Assembly (NCBI GenBank): GCA_035764525.1
Contig: DASTZB010000495.1
Span: forward strand, 1 to 8,221
Source: VBAS01 sp035764525
GTDB taxonomy: Bacteria; Bacteroidota; Bacteroidia; Chitinophagales; Chitinophagaceae
Direction of reading: 5' to 3'
Length of the DNA stretch: 8,221 bases
Both the position numbers and the translations under genes were made by a program. This document shows positions 1 through 6,670 of this stretch, piece after piece (within the stretch, counting starts at the first letter, position 1; every line of letters begins with the position of its first letter). The notes beneath the pieces were generated by a model. That model made no database searches. It was not told the DNA's origin and saw only the letters and a program-made list of their open reading frames with translations.

Positions 1-227
1 ATTTCAAGATTTTCTGCTGATATATCAACAGCATAAACTTTTTTGAAAGGAGGAGAGAGGATCGGTAACCATTTGCCAATAGCACAACCAATATCGATAA
101 CGGTTTTATTTTTTGACGCAAGTTTTTTTATGACAGCAATAATTACTCCCTTACTATCATTTCTTAAAACATCAAAAATTTCTTCGTTGTAATCAGGCGC
201 AATTTTTTCCCAGTAGGTCCGATCCAT
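1..227 (-). CDS. SAM-dependent methyltransferase, class I, N-terminal part (cut by the left window edge)
   Basis: About 75 codons are visible, from an ATG at 227-225 to the window edge, with no stop. The protein begins MDRTYWEKIAPDYNEEIFDV, the usual lead-in helix of small class I methyltransferases. The glycine-rich SAM-binding motif I follows (VIDIGCAIGKW, about residues 48-58), then a motif II strand ending in an acidic residue (VYAVDIS, about residues 67-73) that should bind the ribose of S-adenosylmethionine. The acceptor cannot be told because the C-terminal substrate region lies outside the window. The gene follows the GH53 relic on the same strand. Codons of the relic's frame run on past this start and end at 164, so the two frames overlap out of phase; this is probably a by-product of the relic having lost its own end. 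The fold call is strong; the substrate is unknown. Confidence 0.8.
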   Translation of the reverse strand, partial: MDRTYWEKIAPDYNEEIFDVLRNDSKGVIIAVIKKLASKNKTVIDIGCAIGKWLPILSPPFKKVYAVDISAENLE

Positions 228-250
228 TTTTTAGAATTTATAAGGGGGCA

Positions 251-473
251 CATGTAATCAGTTCCTTTCAATACATTGCCGGTGAAATCAAGCAAGGTAA
301 CATTATCCCAACCCGAGTCAACGCCCCAGCTATCATTAAGCCCGGATGTGATCCATGCAGGTTCCCAGTACTGAATACCTTTTCCATCGCCATTGATCAC
401 TACCTGTGTCAGATCTTTTAAGTAGCGGTACTGATCATCACCCTGCAAACACTACTAAGAAAATGTTTTTCAT
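251..473 (-). pseudogene. Relic of a GH53 arabinogalactan endo-beta-1,4-galactanase (start plus C-terminus, catalytic part lost)
   Basis: Reading minus from 448 to 251 gives about 64 residues that I recognise as the C-terminal end of glycoside hydrolase family 53: QYRYLKDLTQVV, then KGIQYWEPAWI, then a WG...SGWDN stretch, then LLDFTGNVLKGTDYM. Upstream this frame is closed by two TAG codons next to position 449. In another frame, an ATG at 473-471 opens MKNIFLVVFAG, like the start of a signal peptide, and hits TGA at 440-438. The simplest reading is an exported galactanase gene that lost its internal part (family members are about 340-400 residues) at a junction near 440-447. The two catalytic glutamates of GH53 lie upstream of the preserved part, so no enzyme could be made. 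After DYM the frame continues into unrelated residues, so the original 3' end may also be gone. An assembly error could give the same picture. Confidence 0.65.
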
Positions 474-477
474 AAAG

Positions 478-510
478 TAAAGTTAGGTATATGAATTGCG
501 GATTTCAAAA
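478..510 (-). promoter_or_regulatory. Possible Bacteroidota-type promoter in front of the GH53 relic
   Basis: On the minus strand a TTTTG (506-510) is followed after 20 bases by TAACTTTA (478-485). This resembles the Bacteroidota sigma-ABfr pattern of TTTG near -33 and TAnnTTTG near -7, with one mismatch in the -7 box. Transcription would start very close to the ATG at 473, giving almost no leader, which weakens the call. If real, it would be the surviving promoter of the dead galactanase gene. Confidence 0.3.
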
Positions 511-571
511 TGATGTTGAAAACAGATTTTTTCCATTCTTATCTATCCATTACCTTGATAAAAATTTTCCA

Positions 572-2011
572 ATGAAAAAGAAGGCTTCTGAAAATTATTC
601 CCGCCGCAGTTTTTTACGCGATGCCTCAATTGTCGCGGGCGGCTTCATGATCGTGCCAAGGCATGTTTTGGGAAAAGGGTTCGTTGCACCAAGTGATAAA
701 TTAAACATTGCAGGAATAGGAGTAGGAGGAAAGGCCGAAGTAAATCTGCCTTATGCATGGAATAATGGCGCTGAAAATATAGTTGCTCTTTGTGATGTGG
801 ATGATCGTATGGCTATGAAAGCAAGAAAGATGTGGCCCGACTCTCCTTACTATAAAAATTTCAGGGAGATGCTGGATAAAGAGCATAAGAATATTGATGC
901 AGTAATGGTGACAACTCCTGATCACATGCATGCTGTTCATGCATTGCCATGTATGCAATTAGGTAAACATGTTTATGTAGAAAAACCATTGACACATGAT
1001 ATTTATGAAGCAAGAGTTTTAACACAGGCTGAAAAGAAATATAAAGTAGTTACTCAAATGGGTAACCAGGGAAGCAGTGGCGATGATACAAGAAATGTAG
1101 AGACATGGATACAAGCAGGGGTTATTGGCGCTGTGCATACCGTTCATGTTTGGACAAATCGTCCGGTATGGCCATCAGGTGTTTCTTTACCATCCGGTAA
1201 GTATGATATTCCGAAAGAATTAGATTGGGATCTCTGGTTAGGCACCGCATCTGATCGTGATTATAATCCTGCGTATCTGCCAGCTATCTGGCGTGGCTGG
1301 ACAGATTTTGGAACAGGCTCATTAGGAGATATGGGTTGTCATTTTATTGATGTGCCTTATCGTGCATTGAAATTGGGATACCCGGTGTCGGTTGAGTGCA
1401 GTGCTACTTCTGTGTACACAGGATTTTTCCAGGAAAGTTTTTATAAAGGAAGCTTTCCTCCTTCTGCAGTTATACATCTCAAATTCCCAAAACGCGGCAA
1501 TTTAGTGCCCGTTGATTTTACTTGGTGTGATGGTGGTATCAAGCCACAACGACCTTCCGAACTTTTACCTGAAGAGCAATTAGGCGAATGGGATGGCGGA
1601 ATTTTATTTGAAGGAACAAAAGGAAAATTAATGGCAGGTTTGTTTGGAAGAAACCCAACATTGCTTCCAACTAAACTAATGAAGACAACGAATCTTCCTA
1701 AATCAAAATATCCATTTGTTACAAATGGATCAGAAGGACATCAAAAGCAATGGACCGATGCTTGTAAAAAAGGATATGGCACTTATACAAGTTCTCCTTT
1801 CTCACAAGCGGGGCCATTAGCAGAAACAGTATTGATGGGAAACCTTGCTGTACTGAGTTATAATCATTTTGAGATGAAGGGCAACAACCGGCAATTCAAT
1901 GGCCGCAAGCAATTGCTTTGGGATGGTGAGAATATGAAGATCAGCAATTTTGAACCGGCCAATCAATTTGTAAAAAGAGAATATAGAAGTGGTTATAGAC
2001 TTGAGTTATGA
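572..2011 (+). CDS. Tat-exported Gfo/Idh/MocA family oxidoreductase
   Basis: A 479-residue NAD(P)-dependent oxidoreductase of the glucose-fructose oxidoreductase / inositol dehydrogenase / MocA family, probably acting on a sugar or sugar derivative outside the cytoplasm. The ATG at 572 is preferred over an in-frame ATG at 491 because it places a twin-arginine signal at once: SRRSFLRD at residues 10-17, then a short hydrophobic stretch. Tat export suits an enzyme that folds around its cofactor first. The Rossmann motif GIGVGG is at 48-53, an acidic strand end (ALCDVDD) near 72-78, TTPDHMH at 114-120, and the family EKP signature at 137-139, whose lysine is catalytic. GDMGCHFID at 252-260 supplies the usual active-site histidine (257). 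The C-terminal beta-sheet domain is complete. GH109-type NAD-dependent glycosidase activity is possible in this superfamily, but I see no basis to assign it. The gene diverges from the GH53 relic. The substrate is unknown. Confidence 0.88.
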   Translation: MKKKASENYSRRSFLRDASIVAGGFMIVPRHVLGKGFVAPSDKLNIAGIGVGGKAEVNLPYAWNNGAENIVALCDVDDRMAMKARKMWPDSPYYKNFREMLDKEHKNIDAVMVTTPDHMHAVHALPCMQLGKHVYVEKPLTHDIYEARVLTQAEKKYKVVTQMGNQGSSGDDTRNVETWIQAGVIGAVHTVHVWTNRPVWPSGVSLPSGKYDIPKELDWDLWLGTASDRDYNPAYLPAIWRGWTDFGTGSLGDMGCHFIDVPYRALKLGYPVSVECSATSVYTGFFQESFYKGSFPPSAVIHLKFPKRGNLVPVDFTWCDGGIKPQRPSELLPEEQLGEWDGGILFEGTKGKLMAGLFGRNPTLLPTKLMKTTNLPKSKYPFVTNGSEGHQKQWTDACKKGYGTYTSSPFSQAGPLAETVLMGNLAVLSYNHFEMKGNNRQFNGRKQLLWDGENMKISNFEPANQFVKREYRSGYRLEL

Positions 2012-2023
2012 GGATGGCTAAAA

Positions 2024-2073
2024 TGTTAAATGGTTAAATTGTTTGAGGTTTATAACAATTTATCCATTTAGCA
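2024..2073. terminator. Hairpin between convergent genes, likely bidirectional terminator
   Basis: The arms TAAATGGTTAAATTGTT (2027-2043) and AACAATTTATCCATTTA (2054-2070) pair over 17 positions with one mismatch, around a 10-base loop. Three further pairs, one of them G-U, extend the stem to 2024 and 2073. The hairpin fills most of the 80 bases between the convergent stop codons of the oxidoreductase and dioxygenase genes. There is no clean T-run, so it may equally be an RNA-protecting 3' end or a small repeat of this genome. Confidence 0.6.
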
Positions 2074-2091
2074 ATGCAATAATTAAATATC

Positions 2092-2973
2092 TTAATACTT
2101 TAGCAACTTTGTTCCCGTCATTTCTACCGGCTTATCATCCTTGATGGTAACATTTACCTTAGCTCCTCCGCCACTCAGTAACTCAAATTTTGCTTTGACA
2201 TATTCAATGCCACCTGCAAAACTATTGTCGCCTTTATAATCCATGGCTTCCATTATCTGTCCATTGATCTTTGCAAAAAGCTGGTCACCATCTTTATAAA
2301 ACTCGATCATTGATTTGTCACTCATTTCATATAGACCTTCAATTTTTTTGAAAGCAGTTGCTTCCAGCACATATTCTTCTCTCAGGTAAATATCAAACTT
2401 TACCACTTTTTCATTCTTTTCATTCTTTGTCATATCAAGAATACGATTCAAAGCACTTGAATCGTTTGCGCTAATATCTCCGTCAATATATTTATCGCCT
2501 TTAAAATAGATCTGTGTTACAAGATCCTGTACACCTTTTGCAGAAATGCGCATATGTATGTGTGCTGGTCTTACTAAAGTTTGTCCAGCTGCGTAGGGGA
2601 CAGGCATAATGGTTGTGAAATGATATTTTCCATCTGCAGAAGTTTTGGCGGAGGCACGATAAACATAATTGTCAGAAGTATTATCGTAAGTACCGGTTTC
2701 ATCACAATGCCATATCTCGACCAAAGCTTCTTTGACAGGTGATTTCCCATCTTTTCCAATAACAATTCCGCTGAAATGAAGTGTTTCGCCTTTTGTGCCT
2801 GGTTGGATCAGGTTCGCTTTGAAAGGAGCTCCCGGTCGGTAGAATGGTCCGAGAATATCGGTTGTTGTTGGATCAGTACCAACATATTTCTCTCCATCCC
2901 ATTTTATTTTTCCGAATACGCCAACAGTTAAAGCAAGCATTGCTGAATCCTGGATAAATTTTCTACGTTTCAT
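2092..2973 (-). CDS. Tat-exported intradiol ring-cleavage dioxygenase-like protein with extra C-terminal domain
   Basis: A 293-residue protein of the intradiol dioxygenase family (catechol 1,2- and protocatechuate 3,4-dioxygenases), which use Fe(III) and O2 to open the ring of an ortho-diphenol between the hydroxyls. All four expected iron ligands are visible: Tyr96 (ETGTYDN), Tyr127 (VPYAAG), His138 and His140 in RPAHIH, with the conserved Arg135 before them. TDILGPFYRPGAP at about 38-50 and VEIWHCDETG at 85-94 are also typical. The start at 2973 gives MKRRKFIQDSAMLALTVGVFG, a twin-arginine signal, so the mature protein should be periplasmic or membrane-associated, unlike the cytoplasmic catabolic enzymes. 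Residues from about 210 to 293 form a separate beta-rich tail (KIEGLYEMSDKSMIEF onward) that resembles DUF3471-type domains; that assignment is tentative. No regulator, transporter or ring-cleavage pathway genes lie nearby, so the natural diol is unknown. Confidence 0.85.
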   Translation of the reverse strand: MKRRKFIQDSAMLALTVGVFGKIKWDGEKYVGTDPTTTDILGPFYRPGAPFKANLIQPGTKGETLHFSGIVIGKDGKSPVKEALVEIWHCDETGTYDNTSDNYVYRASAKTSADGKYHFTTIMPVPYAAGQTLVRPAHIHMRISAKGVQDLVTQIYFKGDKYIDGDISANDSSALNRILDMTKNEKNEKVVKFDIYLREEYVLEATAFKKIEGLYEMSDKSMIEFYKDGDQLFAKINGQIMEAMDYKGDNSFAGGIEYVKAKFELLSGGGAKVNVTIKDDKPVEMTGTKLLKY

Positions 2974-3073
2974 TATTTGGTGGTTTTATGTTTTAAAAAA
3001 GAGAAGGATTTCAGAGGGGAAAGGAAGTTGTTGTAAGATATGAAATAAAATAGAATCGACATTAATTGCTTGT

Positions 3074-3131
3074 AGTAACGCCGCTGGCGTGCTGCTGTGG
3101 CAGCATCCATTGCTCATCTACGGCGGTTACT
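3074..3131. repeat. GC-rich palindromic cluster at the 3' end of the small exported-protein gene
   Basis: Three nested or adjacent inverted repeats lie in 58 bases. The outer arms AGTAACGCCG (3074-3083) and CGGCGGTTACT (3121-3131) pair with one bulged base. Inside are ACGCC/GGCGT (3078-3082 and 3086-3090) and TGCTGC/GCAGCA (3090-3095 and 3100-3105, loop TGTG). The stretch is much richer in G and C than the sequence around it. The stop codon and the last arginine codons of the small minus-strand gene lie within it. It may act as a terminator for that gene, but there is no T-run; the layout also recalls a recombination-site or repeat-family element (see findings). Confidence 0.5.
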
Positions 3132-3656
3132 GTCCTTAATGAAATCATCTAAAAACTTCAAACCGTCGTTGTACAAGGCAAAATCTGTTTTGTCTGAATA
3201 CCTGTCTGCCTTTTTTTCTTTTTGTGTCGTTGTCCAGATTGCGCGGGTCTCATCGTAAATTTCTTCTTTGCGATAAATACTTTTCATGTTGTTTCTTCCA
3301 TCTTGCAATTCAACTGTTGCAAATAGTAGTTTGTTGTTCCTGAAATAGTAAGTCTTATAAATATTTATGTCAAGATTGTCATGATATTCAATTCGTAAAA
3401 CTGTGTCACCCTTTGCATTTGATAGTGTATAAACTCCAAAGCCTCCAACTACTACTTCATCTTTTTTGATTATGCCATCTGCAATAGAAGTCATCAAACC
3501 AAAGTCTTGCGGATGAGGAATCTCGTTTAGAGAGTCAAGTCGTTTTGCGTAGGTTTTTGTTTCTAAAATCAAAGACGTGTCAACTTGTGCAAACGAAAAA
3601 TTACAAGAACAAGCAGTCAAAATTATTGTCAATATAAATATCAGAGAGTGTCGCAT
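3114..3656 (-). CDS. Small exported or lipoprotein-like protein of unknown function
   Basis: A 180-residue protein that I cannot assign to a named family. The ATG at 3656 is preferred over an in-frame TTG at 3671 because it puts the hydrophobic signal at once: MRHSLIFILTIILTACSC. LTAC at residues 13-16 fits a lipobox with Cys16 as the lipidated residue. A signal peptidase I site after SFAQ, a few residues on, would also fit, so lipoprotein versus periplasmic protein is open. The rest is charged and beta-prone, with a strip of alternating strands (YTLSNAKGDTVLRIEYHD, then IYKTYYFRNNKLLFATVEL). That pattern is common in small secreted Bacteroidota proteins that start from a Y-x-F-x-N-x-K-L-like repeat; this likeness is from memory. 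The gene lies about 100 bases after topA on the same strand but has its own promoter-like box and follows a likely topA terminator, so it is probably a separate unit. The C-terminus ends in three arginines coded inside a palindromic cluster. Confidence 0.7.
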   Translation of the reverse strand: MRHSLIFILTIILTACSCNFSFAQVDTSLILETKTYAKRLDSLNEIPHPQDFGLMTSIADGIIKKDEVVVGGFGVYTLSNAKGDTVLRIEYHDNLDINIYKTYYFRNNKLLFATVELQDGRNNMKSIYRKEEIYDETRAIWTTTQKEKKADRYSDKTDFALYNDGLKFLDDFIKDSNRRR

Positions 3657-3673
3657 TATAATCGCCGCCAACT

Positions 3674-3681
3674 CAAAAATA
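3674..3681 (-). promoter_or_regulatory. Possible -7 box of the small exported-protein gene
   Basis: The minus strand reads TATTTTTG, a full match to the Bacteroidota -7 pattern TAnnTTTG. It would start transcription about 10-15 bases before the ATG at 3656. I could not find a TTTG -33 element 19-21 bases upstream, so only half of the promoter is supported. Confidence 0.35.
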
Positions 3682-3714
3682 GGCGAAAGTTTCAGAAGTT
3701 AAGCTATTCACAAT

Positions 3715-3744
3715 CAGCAAAAATAATTTCGCTTTTGAAATTGT
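3715..3744 (-). terminator. Likely intrinsic terminator of topA
   Basis: On the minus strand, just after the topA stop, AATTTC and GAAATT (about 3738-3743 and 3726-3731) form a six-pair stem around a six-base loop, followed by ATTTTTG. The stem is AT-rich and weak, but its place and the T-run fit a rho-independent terminator. Coordinates may be off by a base. Confidence 0.45.
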
Positions 3745-3755
3745 TGACAATGAGT

Positions 3756-6341
3756 TTATTTCTTCTTCTTCGGCGTCGCCTTCTTTTTCACAGCTTCTTT
3801 CACAGCAGTTTTAACAGGAGCTTTCTTGGCCGCTTTCTTTTTACCAAATGCATTTGGTATCGCAGCTTCGATCATTTTCTTCACTTCATCCAATGGAAGG
3901 TCTTTCAGATCTTCAGCCTTGTATTTTGTATCATCTGCTTTCTTCGGAAGTCTAACGATCTTTTTACCAAACTTAATCAGCGGGCCCCAACGGGCATTTT
4001 CAACAGAAATTTTTTCTTCGGGCCAATGTTGTATATAACGGTTTGCTTCTTTTTTAATCTTTGCTTCTACCAGTTCATTGATATCTGCCTGGCTTAAATT
4101 ATCATGATTGAAACGTCTTGGCACATTAATGAACATGTCATTCCATTTTATATATGGACCAAAACGCCCTTTGCCTTTAGTTACAGGCTTACCATCAAAC
4201 TTGGCGATCGGTGCATCTGCTTTTTGTTTTTCCTTTATCAGTTCAATTGCTCTTTCAAGATCCATTTCCAGCGGGTCTTCATCACGGGGAATAGAAATGA
4301 ACGCTTCACCAAATTTTACATAGGGACCGAAGCGACCTGCATTTACATATACTTCTTCGCCTTCATATTCGCCAAGGGTGAGTGGAAGTTTAAAAAGATC
4401 TAATGCCTGTTCCAGCGTTATTGTTTCTATACTCTGATCACGTTTCAACCCGGCAAAGTGGGGTTTCTCTTCTTCATCCGATATGCCCATCTGCACCATC
4501 GGGCCATAACGACCCATTCTTGCAATAACTGGCTTACCTGTGATCGGATCAACACCCAATTCTCTTTCGCCGCTTGCTCTTTCCGCGGTTTCAATAGTTT
4601 TATCTACATCTTTTTTAAAAGGCAAATAAAAATCATCGATCATCTTATGCCATTTCATTTTGCCTTCGGCTACTTCATCAAACTCCTCTTCGATCCTTGC
4701 CGTAAAGCTATAATCCATGATGTCATCAAAATACTGCGTCAAAAAATCAGTCACTACCAATCCAAGGTCTGTAGGAAATAGTTTTGATTTTTCAGCACCG
4801 GTATTCTCAGTTTCGGTAACTTTTGAAACATGATCTTTTTTCAATATCAAAACCCGGTAGTCTCTCTGCACAGCTTCTTTGTCTCTCTTTTCAACATAAC
4901 CTCTTTTCAGTATTGTAGAAATAGTAGGCGCATAAGTTGAAGGTCGGCCGATTCCAAGCTCTTCCAATTTTTTTACCAATGAAGCTTCGGTATATCTTGG
5001 TGCAGCACGACTGAATCTTTCAGTCGCTTTTAGTTCTTTCAAAGGTAATTTTTGACCAACAGACAAGGGCGGCAGCATTCCTTCCTGTTCTTCTTCCGCT
5101 AGGTCATCATCATCACGATCTTCGCGATACACTTTTAAAAATCCATCAAACTTCAATACTTCGCCTTGTGCTGTTAGTTCATCATTATTAGTAGAGATAT
5201 TTATTTTTGCTGTGGTCTTTTCTGTTTCTGCATCAGCCATCTGGCAAGCCATTGTACGTTTCCAGATAAGCTCATACAATTTTTTACATTCCGCATCTTC
5301 AACAGTTGTATTGCTCATGTAAGTGGGACGGATCGCTTCGTGGGCCTCCTGGGCACTTTCATTTTTATTTTTAAACTTGCGGAACTGGTGATAATTTTCA
5401 CCATACATTTCTTTTATTGTGTTTGTAAGATCACCCAGCGCAGTATTACTCAAACTCACACTGTCAGTACGCATATAAGTTATCTTACCGCTTTCATAAA
5501 GCTTTTGCGCAAGGATCATTGTACGGCTCACGCCATACCCCAATTTTCTTGAAGCTTCCTGTTGCAATGTCGAAGTGGTAAATGGGGGAGCAGGCGATTT
5601 TTTCCCTGGTCTTATCTGTATATCACTAACTGTATAATTAGCGCCGATACAACTTTTCAAAAAAGCTTCTGCATCTTCCGCGCTGCTTTGTTTTTTACCT
5701 TCTGCAGAAAATGTAACAGGTTTTCCACCAACATCATTAGCCGTGAATAAACCTTCAACTTTAAATGTGCTGATCGAATTAAATGCATTGATCTCTCTTT
5801 CTCTTTCTGCGATCAACTTCACTGCCACACTTTGCACACGGCCAGCGCTTAGGTTATTCCTCATGCTGATCTTGCGCCAAAGGACCGGACTCAATTCAAA
5901 CCCAACAATTCTATCCAACACCCGACGGGCCTGTTGTGCCATTACCAAATTCATATCAACGGTCCGCGGATTATCAACGGCTGCTTTTATTGCCGGTTTG
6001 GTGATCTCATGAAAGACAATTCGTTTGGTTTTTCGAGGATCAAGACCCAATACCTCACACAAATGCCAGCTGATCGCCTCACCTTCACGGTCCTCATCCG
6101 TCGCCAGCCACACTTCACTTGATTTTTTCGCTAAACTCTTTAAGTCCCTGACAACCTTCTCTTTTTCTGGGGAAATAATATAGGTGGGCTTGTAGTTTTT
6201 TTCCATATCGATCCCCATTCCGGCCTTTTGCAAGTCACGGATGTGGCCAAAACAACTCTTTACCTGGAAATCACTCCCGAGTATCTTTTCAATTGTTTTT
6301 GCTTTCGCAGGGCTCTCAACTATCAACAGGTTTTTCGCCAT
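3756..6341 (-). CDS. topA: DNA topoisomerase I (type IA)
   Basis: A complete 861-residue type IA topoisomerase, which relaxes negative supercoils by cutting one strand through a 5'-phosphotyrosine. The N-terminal TOPRIM domain has Glu9 in VESPAKAKTI and the acidic triad Asp82, Asp84, Glu86 in ATDEDREGEAISWH, which holds Mg2+. The active-site tyrosine is Tyr289 in GKITYMRTDS, with Arg291 next to it. LSAGRVQSVAVKLI at 164-177 and GRPSTYAPTIS in the later core are further family signatures. In place of the C4 zinc fingers of the E. coli enzyme, the C-terminus has four short repeats with G/A-R-Y/F/W-G-P starting at about 610, 669, 725 and 783, and no cysteine after residue 591. It ends in a Lys/Ala-rich tail from about 831, likely flexible and DNA-binding. 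The ATG at 6341 matches the conserved MAKNLLIVES start. The gene is preceded by a 448-base non-coding region. Confidence 0.97.
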   Translation of the reverse strand: MAKNLLIVESPAKAKTIEKILGSDFQVKSCFGHIRDLQKAGMGIDMEKNYKPTYIISPEKEKVVRDLKSLAKKSSEVWLATDEDREGEAISWHLCEVLGLDPRKTKRIVFHEITKPAIKAAVDNPRTVDMNLVMAQQARRVLDRIVGFELSPVLWRKISMRNNLSAGRVQSVAVKLIAEREREINAFNSISTFKVEGLFTANDVGGKPVTFSAEGKKQSSAEDAEAFLKSCIGANYTVSDIQIRPGKKSPAPPFTTSTLQQEASRKLGYGVSRTMILAQKLYESGKITYMRTDSVSLSNTALGDLTNTIKEMYGENYHQFRKFKNKNESAQEAHEAIRPTYMSNTTVEDAECKKLYELIWKRTMACQMADAETEKTTAKINISTNNDELTAQGEVLKFDGFLKVYREDRDDDDLAEEEQEGMLPPLSVGQKLPLKELKATERFSRAAPRYTEASLVKKLEELGIGRPSTYAPTISTILKRGYVEKRDKEAVQRDYRVLILKKDHVSKVTETENTGAEKSKLFPTDLGLVVTDFLTQYFDDIMDYSFTARIEEEFDEVAEGKMKWHKMIDDFYLPFKKDVDKTIETAERASGERELGVDPITGKPVIARMGRYGPMVQMGISDEEEKPHFAGLKRDQSIETITLEQALDLFKLPLTLGEYEGEEVYVNAGRFGPYVKFGEAFISIPRDEDPLEMDLERAIELIKEKQKADAPIAKFDGKPVTKGKGRFGPYIKWNDMFINVPRRFNHDNLSQADINELVEAKIKKEANRYIQHWPEEKISVENARWGPLIKFGKKIVRLPKKADDTKYKAEDLKDLPLDEVKKMIEAAIPNAFGKKKAAKKAPVKTAVKEAVKKKATPKKKK

Positions 6342-6468
6342 ATTCGGGTTTCAAATAATTTTTTAGTCGTCGTCAATGCTACTATTAAGCTTTACTTGCG
6401 ACGCTCCGTTCGTCTTTCTGTACGCTATTGTGCTATTGATTTCGGTTCGTTTTGCGGCAGTTTAGCAT

Positions 6469-6496
6469 GCGATACTATATATATAATATAGTACGC
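6469..6496. repeat. AT-rich palindrome with GC clamp upstream of topA
   Basis: TACTATAT (6473-6480) and ATATAGTA (6486-6493) pair perfectly around ATATA. GCG (6469-6471) and CGC (6494-6496) extend the stem, with one bulged A on the left. The stem is 11 pairs in all. It could form a cruciform or a leader RNA hairpin about 130 bases before the topA start. No known operator is recognised. Confidence 0.5.
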
Positions 6497-6529
6497 CAGA
6501 CAGCCAGACGAGTGCAATAATAACGCAGA

Positions 6530-6549
6530 AATTTCAATTTTCTGAAATT
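6530..6549. repeat. Small hairpin AATTTCA / TGAAATT
   Basis: A perfect seven-pair inverted repeat with a six-base loop (ATTTTC), about 190 bases upstream of topA. It is AT-rich and could be a chance structure; it lies outside any gene. Confidence 0.35.
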
Positions 6550-6670
6550 GCTTGCTTATCGGACGTTCTTTTGTGAGCAAACTTGTGGATACAATCTTTT
6601 GGAAATGAGAGAGAATTCGATTCTATAAGTTTTATTAAAACGACATAAAATTGGTTTGTACCATTTTTTT

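Noticed and set aside
491..571. An in-frame upstream ATG that would lengthen the Gfo/Idh protein by 27 residues
   Set aside because: The extra residues would precede the twin-arginine signal, which belongs close to the N-terminus; the ATG at 572 fits the signal directly.
701..958. An 85-codon minus-strand frame inside the Gfo/Idh gene
   Set aside because: It lies fully antisense to the Rossmann domain and has no motif of its own.
3074..3131. A standard integron attC site
   Set aside because: The core triplets AAC and GTT are present, but the adjoining bases do not match RYYYAAC or GTTRRRY, and no integrase gene is in the window. Kept only as a cassette-like possibility.
3585..4097. A 170-codon plus-strand open frame over the start of the unknown gene and the end of topA
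   Set aside because: It is antisense to strongly supported genes, rich in Phe, Leu and Arg as expected of antisense frames over Lys-rich coding, and shows no family motif.
6228..6491. An 87-codon plus-strand frame from the start of topA into the non-coding region
   Set aside because: Its first half is antisense to the TOPRIM domain and the rest has no recognisable protein character.
6580..6592. A DnaA-box-like TGTGGATAC in the region upstream of topA
   Set aside because: A single imperfect copy with no cluster of boxes and no dnaA or dnaN nearby; expected by chance.
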